Shown here: piece by piece, positions 8,326 through 16,701 of the stretch | How the letters are laid out: every line of letters begins with the position of its first letter | Numbering within the stretch: position 1 is the first letter of the stretch | From: Flavipsychrobacter sp. | GTDB lineage: Bacteria > Bacteroidota > Bacteroidia > Chitinophagales > Chitinophagaceae | Assembly (NCBI GenBank): GCA_016787265.1 | Contig: JAEUVF010000013.1 | Coordinates: forward strand, 248,001 to 312,000 | Length of the DNA stretch: 64,000 nucleotides | Direction: 5' to 3' | Translations under genes and position numbers: made by a program | Notes under the pieces: generated by a model | The model's input: the letters and a program-made list of their open reading frames with translations, nothing else | What the model was told of the DNA's origin: nothing | Database searches by the model: none

Positions 8326-9303
8326 GATTGCCGCATTTCGTTCTTTTTTGCGGATATGCTTTATTATGTGTTCCGCATGAATCCGTGAATTCTCAATGAA
8401 TAGCTTGTGGGTGTTCATACCCCCGCAGATTACTCCGGCAAGGTACAGTCCGGGTACATTGGTTTCCTGTGTTTTAGGATCGTATTCGGGTTGTTTCACC
8501 TCATCCTTACTCAATCTAATACCGCATGCTTTCAGAAATTCCAGGTTGGGCTCATAGCCCGTGAGGGCCAGTACCCAATCGTTGGCAATCGTCACCAGAC
8601 CTTCTGGTGTAAGGATATCTATCTCACGTTCACGAATAGCTGAAACCTGGCTGCTGAAGTATGCTTTAATGGAACCTTCTTCAATGCGGTTAATGATATC
8701 AGGCCTTACCCAGTATTTGACCCTTTCTCCAATTGCTGGCTGACGGATGATCATAACTACTTCCGCGCCTTTTCGCCAGGTTTCCAGGGCGGCGTCCACA
8801 GCTGAATTCTGGGCGCCGATAACGGCCACTTTCTGGAAGGCATAAAAATGCGGATCCTTGTAATAATGGGTGACTTTCGGAAGTTCTTCACCCGGTACAT
8901 TTAGCTGGTAGGGTATATCATAAAAACCGGTAGCAATAATCACATAACTGGCGTTATAGCGTTCCTTACTGCTGGTAATCGTGAAACCTTTCTTGCTTTT
9001 TTTTACAGATACTACTTCTTCGAACAACCGGATATTCAGGGCATGGCTTTGTGTAACCCGGCGGTAATATTCGAGCGATTCCGCACGGGTTGGTTTGTTG
9101 TTGTTTGATACAAATGGCACATTCCCTATTTCCAGGCGTTCGGAAGTTGAAAAGAAGGTCATATTGGCCGGATAATGATAAAGTGAATTAACCAGGCAGC
9201 CTTTTTCAAGGATCACATAATTGAGTTTTGCTTTACCTGCTTCCAACGCACAAGCCAAACCGATTGGGCCTCCTCCTATTATCACCAGGTCGTATGAAGT
9301 CAT
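8296..9303 (-). CDS. ypdA: YpdA-family putative bacillithiol disulfide reductase
   Basis: 335 residues, a FAD-dependent NADPH oxidoreductase. The FAD motif IIGGGPIGLACALEA begins at residue 8, the NADPH motif VIGAQNSAVDAALE at 161, and the family stretch EKGCLVNSLYHYPANMTFFST is at 34-54. YpdA (Bdr) reduces oxidised bacillithiol in the cytoplasm. In the Firmicutes enzyme a cysteine at position 14 (GGGPCG) is proposed as catalytic; here that residue is Ile14, with the nearest cysteine at 18. The 3' end overlaps gntP by 30 bases. A TAATTTTG -7 box lies inside a large inverted repeat upstream, suggesting regulated expression. Confidence 0.85.
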   Translation of the reverse strand: MTSYDLVIIGGGPIGLACALEAGKAKLNYVILEKGCLVNSLYHYPANMTFFSTSERLEIGNVPFVSNNNKPTRAESLEYYRRVTQSHALNIRLFEEVVSVKKSKKGFTITSSKERYNASYVIIATGFYDIPYQLNVPGEELPKVTHYYKDPHFYAFQKVAVIGAQNSAVDAALETWRKGAEVVMIIRQPAIGERVKYWVRPDIINRIEEGSIKAYFSSQVSAIREREIDILTPEGLVTIANDWVLALTGYEPNLEFLKACGIRLSKDEVKQPEYDPKTQETNVPGLYLAGVICGGMNTHKLFIENSRIHAEHIIKHIRKKERNAAISDKIGKQQD

Positions 9304-9310
9304 TGTAGTA

Positions 9311-9356
9311 CGATGTTAATACAAGTGCCAAAATTAGGTCCTTTGTATTAACATCG
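9311..9356 (-). promoter_or_regulatory. Promoter box enclosed by a perfect 14-bp inverted repeat upstream of ypdA
   Basis: CGATGTTAATACAA (9311-9324) and TTGTATTAACATCG (9343-9356) are perfect inverted copies around an 18-base centre. The centre carries TAATTTTG on the minus strand (9336 to 9329), an exact match to the Bacteroidota -7 consensus TANNTTTG, pointing at ypdA whose ATG is at 9303. One arm would cover the upstream promoter region and the other the transcription start, the layout of a repressor or activator operator. On the minus strand no T-run follows the repeat, so it is not a terminator for the upstream gene. Confidence 0.55.
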
Positions 9357-9375
9357 CATTTTTGTTATCCGGTGC

Positions 9376-10095
9376 TTAGTAAGGCTCTACTCTTCCGGAC
9401 CCTGAAACTTTTACAGTAACTTGTGGGTTGCCCTTGTATTTTACTGAGCCGCTGCCACTGATCCGGGCATCCAGTTTACCGGTTACCCATACCCGCATAT
9501 CACCGGAACCACTGGTTTCTGTTTTCATTTCAGCTACTTCACATCCAATCATGTTGATATCACCGCTGCCGGAAATATCCAGTTTGGCAGTTTCTACCAC
9601 TCCGCCACGGATGATGATATCTCCACTTCCATTTACATCTGCTTCCATTTTTGTGGCATTTAGTTCACTGATATCTATTTTTCCGGAACCGTTTATGTCT
9701 GTATAAAACAGGTTTGTTTCAATTGGATCACTTGCATAAATATCACCGGAACCATTCACTTTGAAGCCATTAATGGTAGGCGATTCAATATATACTTCAA
9801 TGGTTTCATGCGAATGAATCACTGTGTTATTGCGGATTTTGAGGTTGAGCTCCCCATTGCTGACATACGCTTCAATTACGTCCTGAATATTACGTTGTGC
9901 ACGGATTTCAACACGCTGAACCGGACCTGTTTTATAATAGAGTCGTCCTGTTGTTCCAAAATCAATTTTGGTGAAATTTCCCAGTTCCCGGATTTCTGAT
10001 ACAACCGGGCCTTTGCCGTTCACTTTGGTACAGGAGGGGAGTATGGCACTTATGCAGAGCGCCAGCAGTGCAAATAAAAGATTGCTTTTTTTCAT
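9376..10095 (-). CDS. Head-GIN domain (DUF2807) lipoprotein
   Basis: 239 residues. The N terminus has a lipobox-like AILPSC (Cys22), so it is probably a lipoprotein. The remainder is a repetitive beta structure with the recurrent phrase GSGD/GSGK (for example VNGSGDIYAS, INGSGKIDIS, VNGSGDIIIRG, ISGSGDINMIG, TSGSGDMRVW), characteristic of the head-GIN/DUF2807 adhesin-like fold common in Bacteroidota. The function of the family is not established. It lies 25 bases downstream of the TonB receptor gene and is likely its co-transcribed partner. Confidence 0.85.
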   Translation of the reverse strand: MKKSNLLFALLALCISAILPSCTKVNGKGPVVSEIRELGNFTKIDFGTTGRLYYKTGPVQRVEIRAQRNIQDVIEAYVSNGELNLKIRNNTVIHSHETIEVYIESPTINGFKVNGSGDIYASDPIETNLFYTDINGSGKIDISELNATKMEADVNGSGDIIIRGGVVETAKLDISGSGDINMIGCEVAEMKTETSGSGDMRVWVTGKLDARISGSGSVKYKGNPQVTVKVSGSGRVEPY

Positions 10096-10120
10096 GGTAT
10101 AAAATCTGAATGGTTAATAA

Positions 10121-12466
10121 TTAAAATTCCAGTCGGTAAGCGATCACCGGTATGATTCCTGCCTGGTAGACCGTGCTGATTTCACCTTTGACACTGTCAA
10201 AATAGCGGGCATATATATTTTTGCGATTGGTCAGGTTTTGAACATCCAGCGACAAAACATGTGTCATATTGGTTGCATTCCACTTCATGCTAAACCGGAT
10301 ATCGGAACGAAAGAAGGCTGGATTTTTAATGGTGAATGCCTCGTTTTCCCGGTATTTTGCATACCCCAGTTCGAGGGTAGCCTCTTCATCCATTGGTGTT
10401 TCCCGGAAACCACCAGCATAAATGATTTTTATGTTGGCAGCGAAACTGCGTTGTTTACCGGGATGAATAAATTCTTTTCCCAGCGTTAGTGTATTGGCAT
10501 GACCGCCATTGTATCGGGTGTTTCGTTCCAGGCCATCAGCAGCAGTATATTTAGACTGATAAAAGGAGTTGGAGAAAAGAAAATAGAAATTATTTCGCAA
10601 TTGCTTTTCAAGGGAGATTTCGATCCCGTAATTTCTTCCCTTTCCTTTGTTCGTAAGAGGATCCAGGATATAATTTTCACCAATGTTTACCGTTGACAAA
10701 CTACTGGTGTCAAAAATGCTAACCGGCACATTAAAGAGTTGCTGATAATAAATTTCAGTTCGCAATCTCAATCCTTTCAGTAATTGCCTGGAATAGGATC
10801 CGATCAGGTGATGTGATTTTGTAAATCCCAGCTCTTTGTTTGGGTGAATCCAGTCGTTGTTGATTTTTGTTCGGGCGAAATAAACACCCATGATCTGCGC
10901 CTGGCTATGTAATCCATAACCAATGCTAAAACTGTTTTTGGCATCCGGTGTCCATTGCATGGCAAAACGGGGTTCCAGCGCGGTTGATTTGTTCAGCATC
11001 AGGTGCATAAAGTGTAAGCCGCCTGTTAAAACCAGTTGATTCGATGGCTTGTATTGCCATTGAGCAAAAGCCTGCAATAATTGTGTCTGATCTTTCACAT
11101 TTATGCGTTCTTCAACCGGTGCCTGGTTATTTTCCCTGGAACGCTGCAGATAGCTAAAATCAATCTGCTGGAAAATAACACCTGTGCGAATGGCCTGGTT
11201 CCGGTTCAATTGGCTGTTCATTGTACTGCTCAATGTCCATTTGAGGGTATTGAATTTTTCACGGAAGGCATTAATGATTGTTTCCGGAGTTTCTACATAT
11301 TGCTGATCGCTGGTGTTTTTCTGAACGCTATTAACCAGGGCGGTTTTTAGTTTGGTGCGATCGGAGAGTGCGATGGAATGAGTAAGTCCATTGGCATTGG
11401 TACCCCCCCTGTACCTGCCCCCATAGCGATTCCATTCCTCTTCCCATTTGGCGGGGTCCTTCTCCATTGGAAGATCCTGGCTGTTCCAGCCATTAAGTCC
11501 AAATAGGGTAAATTGTCCTGCTTTGCCCGCAGGCAGGTTGATATTGTAGGAGAGGTCGCTGAAGTCAGTACTTCCTTCACCAACGGTTTTTAAGCCCATT
11601 TTACTAAGCAAACCAAGAGTCGAATAGCGATAGTTTACCAGGTAAGAACCTTTATATTTTTTACTGAACGGCCCTTCGCTTGCTACATTTATGCCAAGTA
11701 CGCCGGCTTCAATGGTATGTTCTCTTTTTTCGTTGTTGCCTTTTCGCAACCGCAGATCAAAAACACCTCCGACTGCATTTCCATACTCTGCTGCAAATGC
11801 GCCCGTTACAAAATCTGAATTGGCAAGTACCTGAGCACTTAGGATGGAAATACCACCTCCACTGCTGCCCTGAACGGCAAAATGATTGGGATTTGGAATT
11901 TCAACGCCTTCCATTCTCCAGAGTAATGCATTTGGTGCATTTCCGCGTACTACAATATGGTTTCCACCGTCATTAACACTAATTACTCCTGCAAAGCTGG
12001 TTGCCATACGGAGAGGATCATTCACGGCAGCTGCATATCGTTGCGTTTCTTCTACTGAAAAGGCTCGCGCACTTACCAGGCTGAGCTCATTTAAAGGTTT
12101 GGACCGAACACCACGCGCTTTAACTACCACTTCCTGCTGCGCCTGAACATCCATTTCCATGCCCGGGTTCAATACAAGTTCTTTACCTGCATTCAGTGTA
12201 ATATTTTCAAGCAGGATGGGTTTATAACCTGCATGAGAAATCCGAATCTGGTGTACTCCAATGGGCACCTGTAAAAATTTGAAATTACCTTCCGCATCAG
12301 TGGTAGTGCTTCTTCGCTGCCCGATAATTTCCACTGTTGCACCCGCTATTGGCTGCTGTAATAATTGGTCTGTTATTTGTCCTTTAATGGTCTGTTTTAC
12401 CTGTGCAGCCAACGGCAACAAAAACATGAATTGAATAAGAATAAGGTTAAAGATCCTGCGATACAT
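10121..12466 (-). CDS. TonB-dependent outer-membrane receptor with CarboxypepD_reg-like N-terminal domain
   Basis: 781 residues: a signal peptide (1-21), a carboxypeptidase-regulatory-like domain (about 26-105: IKGQITDQLL and ISHAGYKP), a plug domain (about 130-245, with IVVRGNAPNALLWRMEGVEIPNP in pieces typical of the family) and a C-terminal barrel ending in Phe (AYRLEF). It takes up a large ligand through the outer membrane using TonB energy. It lacks an STN signalling domain; that domain sits on the separate protein upstream. Its ATG is 16 bases after a promoter-like motif shared with the sigma-factor gene, so the neighbouring ECF sigma probably drives it. The ligand is unknown. Confidence 0.88.
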   Translation of the reverse strand: MYRRIFNLILIQFMFLLPLAAQVKQTIKGQITDQLLQQPIAGATVEIIGQRRSTTTDAEGNFKFLQVPIGVHQIRISHAGYKPILLENITLNAGKELVLNPGMEMDVQAQQEVVVKARGVRSKPLNELSLVSARAFSVEETQRYAAAVNDPLRMATSFAGVISVNDGGNHIVVRGNAPNALLWRMEGVEIPNPNHFAVQGSSGGGISILSAQVLANSDFVTGAFAAEYGNAVGGVFDLRLRKGNNEKREHTIEAGVLGINVASEGPFSKKYKGSYLVNYRYSTLGLLSKMGLKTVGEGSTDFSDLSYNINLPAGKAGQFTLFGLNGWNSQDLPMEKDPAKWEEEWNRYGGRYRGGTNANGLTHSIALSDRTKLKTALVNSVQKNTSDQQYVETPETIINAFREKFNTLKWTLSSTMNSQLNRNQAIRTGVIFQQIDFSYLQRSRENNQAPVEERINVKDQTQLLQAFAQWQYKPSNQLVLTGGLHFMHLMLNKSTALEPRFAMQWTPDAKNSFSIGYGLHSQAQIMGVYFARTKINNDWIHPNKELGFTKSHHLIGSYSRQLLKGLRLRTEIYYQQLFNVPVSIFDTSSLSTVNIGENYILDPLTNKGKGRNYGIEISLEKQLRNNFYFLFSNSFYQSKYTAADGLERNTRYNGGHANTLTLGKEFIHPGKQRSFAANIKIIYAGGFRETPMDEEATLELGYAKYRENEAFTIKNPAFFRSDIRFSMKWNATNMTHVLSLDVQNLTNRKNIYARYFDSVKGEISTVYQAGIIPVIAYRLEF

Positions 12467-12482
12467 AAAATCGTTTTTAATC

Positions 12483-12510
12483 CGACAACGATCGTTGCCT
12501 TTACCCCTAT
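12483..12510 (-). promoter_or_regulatory. Candidate ECF-sigma promoter of the TonB receptor gene
   Basis: Reading the minus strand, ATAGGGGTAA (12510-12501), an 11-base spacer and GTTGTCG (12489-12483) stand 16 bases before the ATG of the TonB receptor. The same two blocks with the same 11-base spacing and the same 16-base distance to the start codon precede the sigma-factor gene at 15989-16016. The spacer here happens to complete a 12-bp palindrome (CAACGATCGTTG, 12486-12497), which is not present in the other copy. Confidence 0.6.
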
Positions 12511-12526
12511 GTGTGCGAAAAAAATA

Positions 12527-14335
12527 TCAGAATAAATGTATGCCTCCCGTCCAGCCCAGCCAACCGGTGCGATTTCCACCAAGTGAAATTGTTTTGTAAG
12601 TTGCTTCTGGTATCGGGTATGCATAACCGTGAAACTTAACATCCTGATCCGACTGATAAACCGAAAATGCAGGACCTGCAAACAACGAAAAATGTTTGCT
12701 GATCTTCCAGTGCAGATTTACGGTTGCCCTGGTCAATAGATTGGTGTATTCCCAGCTACCGAGGAAAACATATTGGGTACTTGCTTCCAGGTTCAGTGAG
12801 AACTGCTTGCCCAGGCGTCTTTCAGTTCCGATGCCATAACCAAAGCTAACTACCCGTCTGCCGGTATCCGGGTGCGCTCCACCCAAAAGAATACTGTATA
12901 ATTTGTGGTTGCCAGTTTTAAAAGCGGCATTAAAAGGCAAAACTTCCGTAGAATAAAAAGCCAGCTTATGATATCCTTTCAATACAACATTGATCAGGCC
13001 GATGCTATATCCATCTGAACTGTCTGAAATATTAATCAATCCGATTTGAACACCATTTAATTTTTTCGCATAATTAAATACGCCCCCGATCTGAACCCCA
13101 TTCATTTCTCTGCCACTCACATTACCAACTCCGGCAACCTGGAGACCGGTCACAGAATGATTGGTATAGTTAATAACACCCCCAATCTGTCCACCGGTAA
13201 AAGATCCCTTAACAAAGTTGACAACTCCCCCTACCTGCACCCCTGTAACGGAATCAAGTACCATATTGTGTACTCCGGCAACCTGCACGCCTTTCATATT
13301 ACCGCCCACTATATTCACAACACCGGCTACCTGTGCGTATTGCACATCTTTTTTGTTGATGTTAAATATGCCACCGAGCTCTGCTCCGTTAACTCCTCCG
13401 GAATAACCACCTAACACGTTAAAGGAGAAATTATTGACTACCTGTGCATTCATCCTGCCATTACTGGAGAGACCGGGAGTAAACGAAACCTGCACTGGCC
13501 TTACTGTAAAAAATCGGCTCAGGTTGATACTTTGCATTTTGAGTTTGGAAGAAAGGAAAAATTTGCCGATGGCAGTTCTTTGCACCCGAAGCGAATCCAT
13601 CCTTTTATACAAATAGAGCAGGGTAGAGCTATCGGGTTGGGGGATTGCCATATAAAGGGAATCGGGGGCGGGTAACCGGGCCGGACCAACAACAATCGTG
13701 GCGCCCTGCAGATCAACGGGCGCCAGTGTGATACGAACCTCCTGGTTAAAACCTGTTCGAATCGTGACAGTAGTGTCTTTGTAAAATTCTTTACTGACAG
13801 TCAGACTGGCACGGGGGTAACGTGTTTTTAACTTGATCCGGAAATATCCCTGCCGATTGGTAAGGGCTGCAACTAACCGGTCTTTTTCATAGACGCTGGC
13901 ATCCCGAACCAATTCGCCGGTTTGATCATCCCTGACATATCCACTTACCCAATAATGATTATCATTGGTGGCGGATTCCTTTATGACCAGGCTGAGTTGG
14001 AGAGGGGTTCTCCGGATGATAATATACTGTCCGCTTTCCCTGAATTCAAAACCAGTCGGTAACAGCAGTTCCAACAGATTGCGTACCGATCGGGTACCCG
14101 CCGGCAAACTTACAAGGCTGTCTTTAGGAAGGATATTGGAGTTGTAACTGAAGTAAAAATTCCCTTTGTTACTGATGATCTCCAATACATCTGCGATTGG
14201 CTGCCGGTTTATTGAAAGGGATATTTGTTTATTCAAATGTTCCTGTGCCTGCAGGCTGTTCATCATACCCAGAAAACCAAATAGTATCATGATTTTCCGG
14301 AAGATGCTGCGTACGGTTATGCAATTACTCCACAT
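12527..14335 (-). CDS. STN and CarboxypepD_reg domain protein with about eight 16-residue surface-type repeats
   Basis: 602 residues: a signal peptide (about 12-30), an STN domain (about 38-110, with IADVLEIISNKGNFYFSYN), a carboxypeptidase-regulatory-like domain (about 128-205), a linker, then about eight repeats of 15-16 residues (about 318-450) built on Q-[VI]-[AG]-G-V-x-N, and a C-terminal barrel-like part ending in Phe. The repeats resemble LA_2272-type surface repeats. STN domains pass ligand signals from outer-membrane proteins to FecR proteins, and the gene overlaps fecR by 11 bases. The likely role is an outer-membrane signal partner for this sigma/FecR pair. A start at Met16 is possible, but the longer one supplies the basic n-region. 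Confidence 0.75.
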   Translation of the reverse strand: MWSNCITVRSIFRKIMILFGFLGMMNSLQAQEHLNKQISLSINRQPIADVLEIISNKGNFYFSYNSNILPKDSLVSLPAGTRSVRNLLELLLPTGFEFRESGQYIIIRRTPLQLSLVIKESATNDNHYWVSGYVRDDQTGELVRDASVYEKDRLVAALTNRQGYFRIKLKTRYPRASLTVSKEFYKDTTVTIRTGFNQEVRITLAPVDLQGATIVVGPARLPAPDSLYMAIPQPDSSTLLYLYKRMDSLRVQRTAIGKFFLSSKLKMQSINLSRFFTVRPVQVSFTPGLSSNGRMNAQVVNNFSFNVLGGYSGGVNGAELGGIFNINKKDVQYAQVAGVVNIVGGNMKGVQVAGVHNMVLDSVTGVQVGGVVNFVKGSFTGGQIGGVINYTNHSVTGLQVAGVGNVSGREMNGVQIGGVFNYAKKLNGVQIGLINISDSSDGYSIGLINVVLKGYHKLAFYSTEVLPFNAAFKTGNHKLYSILLGGAHPDTGRRVVSFGYGIGTERRLGKQFSLNLEASTQYVFLGSWEYTNLLTRATVNLHWKISKHFSLFAGPAFSVYQSDQDVKFHGYAYPIPEATYKTISLGGNRTGWLGWTGGIHLF

Positions 14336-15353
14336 AAATCTGATCGTCTTTCCGGGTGATAGTAATGTCCAGCGTTTGGGATATTATCGATAAAACTTCT
14401 TCCAGGGGCTGGTTTTCAAATACGGTAGTTATTGGCAGTTCCCGGATATCGGGATTGATAATTACAATATTTGAATCATAGGCTTCATTCAATACTTCCA
14501 CCAGTTTCCACAGGGGTGTACGGTCGCAATTGAACGTACGGGTTCGGTAATATTGATAGAGTTTATCGGTTTGCTGAGCCTTTGTCCAGCTCCTTTTAGT
14601 GTTACCTACAATAATCTGTTCTCCCGCATTTAACACGATGGACTGGTGACCATCGCTTACCTGAACAGTTCCCGTTTCCACTATTACAACTGTAACAGAA
14701 TCCGTTTCCCGAATATTAAAGGAAGTGCCCAATACTGTAACAGTGAGTTTATTGACCTCTACTTCAAAGGGTTGTTCGGGATTTCTTTTTACATCAAAAA
14801 ATGCTTCTCCTTTCAGTTTAATCCGGCGTTTATTCCTGGCAAATTGTTTTGGATATTCAATTATTGCGCCTTTGTTTAATGTGATTTCAGAACTGTCGGG
14901 TAGTACTTTTTGAAGCGTCGCCTCCTGGCTGACCAGTTCCATCCATCCGGCGTTTGTCCATTGCTGGTAGATTGTCCGGCTTAAAGCGCCCGTCAGCACA
15001 ATTGCAAGGATAGCTGCCGCTCTTCTCCACCATCCTGCCAAACTCACCACCTTTCCGTCTTCCCTTCTTCCTGTCTTCCATTCCTCCTTTCCTCCATTTC
15101 TCCCTTCTTCCATTCCCCCTTTTTCCAGTTTTTCCCGCATCCTTTCCCAGGCAGCGTTTACATCTACTGAAGAATTGGCCGCCAGTTCGCGGCTTTTCTC
15201 CCAAATCTGTTGGAATTGCTGAAAATACCGTTCGTTTTCCGGTGAGGTATTGATCCATTCGAGGGCGGATCGCTGTTGCTCCTCCGTGGCTTCTCCCAGC
15301 AGGTAGCTGACCAGCAGCTCATCTATCGCATGATTGGATTGGAAGGGCTGCAT
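14325..15353 (-). CDS. FecR-family anti-sigma factor with in-frame low-complexity insertion
   Basis: 342 residues. An N-terminal sigma-binding region (about 8-76, LLVSYLLGEATEEQQ), a membrane helix (about 110-127), a FecR domain (about 140-235: TLPDSS-type KVLPDSSEITLNKGA, GEAFFDV, VLGTSFNIR) and a C-terminal DUF4974/STN-like domain (about 270-342). It should hold the sigma factor inactive until a periplasmic signal arrives. Residues 77-102 are a Gly/Glu/Arg/Lys-rich stretch encoded by a purine repeat found elsewhere in the window between genes, so it looks inserted between the cytoplasmic domain and the helix. It starts one base after the sigma gene stop (TGATATG). Confidence 0.88.
   Translation of the reverse strand: MQPFQSNHAIDELLVSYLLGEATEEQQRSALEWINTSPENERYFQQFQQIWEKSRELAANSSVDVNAAWERMREKLEKGGMEEGRNGGKEEWKTGRREDGKVVSLAGWWRRAAAILAIVLTGALSRTIYQQWTNAGWMELVSQEATLQKVLPDSSEITLNKGAIIEYPKQFARNKRRIKLKGEAFFDVKRNPEQPFEVEVNKLTVTVLGTSFNIRETDSVTVVIVETGTVQVSDGHQSIVLNAGEQIIVGNTKRSWTKAQQTDKLYQYYRTRTFNCDRTPLWKLVEVLNEAYDSNIVIINPDIRELPITTVFENQPLEEVLSIISQTLDITITRKDDQIYVE
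15048..15125 (-). repeat. Purine-rich repeat patch inside the fecR reading frame
   Basis: On the minus strand this stretch is almost purely A and G and contains GGAGGAATGGAAGA (15087-15074). The same 14-mer occurs between genes at 43416-43429, and a one-base variant at 46473-46486. It codes for residues 77-102 of the FecR protein without breaking the frame. It appears to be a copy of a dispersed low-complexity element that landed in a linker. Confidence 0.6.
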
Positions 15354-15354
15354 A

Positions 15355-15972
15355 TCAGAGGTTGAGCAGGATTAATAATAATACAGGCAAAAAATCTTTC
15401 AGTTTCTCTCTCAGCAGCCGAAGCGCTTTGCCCATCTGGTTTTCAATGGTTTTAACGGAAAGACCCAGGCGGTCGGCAATTTCCTGGTACTTGAGTTCTT
15501 CATACCGGCTCATTTGAAAAATCGTACGGCATTGTTCCGGTAATTCACTTAGTGCTTTGTTCAGGTGTTGCTGAAGCTCACTCAATTGAATTTTTTGAGC
15601 CGCTCCACCAGTGGCAGCTTCGGGCATTGCTTTTGCATATTGCTGGTAGGCCGCTTTTACTTTCTGGTGCTTCAGGTAATTCAGGCATTCGTGGTATACA
15701 GAGCGGTAGAGGTAAGCAGTTGCGGATGATTCGATCTTTAGTGTTTCTCTTTTTTCCCAGAGTTTGTAGAAAACCTGTTGTACCATTTCTTCGGCCAGCA
15801 TTTCCTCCCGTACCAGTGTATAGGCATACGCGTGAAGGGCTTTAAAATGAGTTTTAAATACCTCTTCAAATCGCAACAATCCGTAATCGGTGCGAACTAT
15901 GGGCTGTCTGGCTTCAATAGTGGCCATTGGTTCATGTTGGTGCTGGTATGATATGGATAAACTCAACGACAC
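15355..15972 (-). CDS. ECF RNA polymerase sigma factor, FecI-like (Bacteroidota family)
   Basis: 205 residues. Region 2 spans about 36-102 (FEEVFKTHFKALHAYAYTLV, AEEMVQQVFYKLWEKR) and region 4 about 133-192 (LPEQCRTIFQMSR, YQEIADRLGLSVKTIENQM helix-turn-helix). The C-terminal hydrophobic tail (FLPVLLLILLNL) is usual for this Bacteroidota group. It redirects RNA polymerase to its target genes, controlled by the FecR protein encoded one base downstream. The GTG start at 15972 lies 16 bases after a motif identical in layout to that before the TonB receptor, which favours it over the internal ATG at 15927 (MATIEARQ). Confidence 0.9.
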   Translation of the reverse strand: MSLSLSISYQHQHEPMATIEARQPIVRTDYGLLRFEEVFKTHFKALHAYAYTLVREEMLAEEMVQQVFYKLWEKRETLKIESSATAYLYRSVYHECLNYLKHQKVKAAYQQYAKAMPEAATGGAAQKIQLSELQQHLNKALSELPEQCRTIFQMSRYEELKYQEIADRLGLSVKTIENQMGKALRLLREKLKDFLPVLLLILLNL

Positions 15973-15988
15973 AGGGTCTTTTACTATT

Positions 15989-16016
15989 CGACAACCTGCC
16001 TGCTGCTTACCCCTAT
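15989..16016 (-). promoter_or_regulatory. Candidate autoregulated ECF-sigma promoter upstream of the sigma gene
   Basis: On the minus strand ATAGGGGTAA (16016-16007), an 11-base spacer and GTTGTCG (15995-15989) precede the GTG start by 16 bases. Block sequences, spacer length and distance to the start are the same as at 12483-12510 before the TonB receptor gene, while the spacers themselves differ. This is the pattern expected if the sigma factor transcribes its own operon and its receptor. Confidence 0.6.
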
Positions 16017-16115
16017 TTCAGTTCAAACTATTTTTCACCGGTTCGGAATCGACCGCAAAACTAAGCAGAGCGTGCTGCTGTAGGGGTTAAGGATGTTTAA
16101 ATAAGGATAAGCGGT

Positions 16116-16661
16116 CTAAATGCCGCTATTAAACAGCCTTTTCATGTATGCAAGGCCCTTTTCCCTGGCGAATCGGATGTTTCGTTCTGGGATTTCGTCG
16201 GGATCACCGGAATAATGTTCCAATGCTTTTTCAATACTTTCCTCCCTTAAAAGATGCAACATGGGGTAGGGGGACCGGTTTGTGTAGTTGGCAGGGTCCT
16301 CGCTGTCGGATCCTGCAAAAAGATAGTCTGGGTGAAAACTTGCCACCTGGTAAACCCCTTCATAATCTTCTTCTTCTATCAGATCTTCTGCCATTTCAAC
16401 CAGATCAAGATAGCGCATGAAATCGCTGAACCCCTCCGGTAAAATCAGAAAAGCTGTTTCGATAGCAGGATTTTCATCCAGTTGCTGAAGCAGTTTATGA
16501 TACTGGTCCAGTACCTGTTCCGGACCAGTTGCGGATGCCAGTTCAAAATGAACACTGTTACGCCTCATTTCCCGGGCTGCAAATGGACAAAAATTACAAC
16601 CGATAACAACGTTGTTGATCCAGTTTCGGGTGACTGTGACTATGTTTTCAGCATCCTGCAT
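16116..16661 (-). CDS. DUF1415 family protein
   Basis: 181 residues matching the DUF1415 pattern: an N-terminal [16 protein letters not shown] with Cys22-x-x-Cys25, then a central FHPDYLFAG and a conserved [13 protein letters not shown]. The function is not known; the conserved cysteine pair suggests redox or metal binding. It has no signal peptide and is expected in the cytoplasm. A TTAATTTG box four bases before the ATG suggests a leaderless transcript. The gene diverges from the CDGSH protein gene. Confidence 0.85.
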   Translation of the reverse strand: MQDAENIVTVTRNWINNVVIGCNFCPFAAREMRRNSVHFELASATGPEQVLDQYHKLLQQLDENPAIETAFLILPEGFSDFMRYLDLVEMAEDLIEEEDYEGVYQVASFHPDYLFAGSDSEDPANYTNRSPYPMLHLLREESIEKALEHYSGDPDEIPERNIRFAREKGLAYMKRLFNSGI

Positions 16662-16665
16662 GGTG

Positions 16666-16673
16666 CAAATTAA
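16666..16673 (-). promoter_or_regulatory. -7-like box four bases before the DUF1415 start
   Basis: TTAATTTG (minus strand) matches TANNTTTG at seven of eight positions and is followed by CACC and the ATG at 16661. The same distance is seen from the exact box to the 5' end of the SRP RNA, so transcription would begin at the ATG. Confidence 0.4.
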
Positions 16674-16701
16674 TCCCTTATTTTAGCATCCTAAAATTTA
16701 C

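Noticed and set aside
9311..9356. The large inverted repeat as a terminator of the head-GIN gene
   Set aside because: On the minus strand it is not followed by a T-run, and it encloses a promoter box.
16079..16090. TGTAGGGGTTAA on the plus strand as an ECF motif
   Set aside because: Extra T in the block and no second block at the right spacing.
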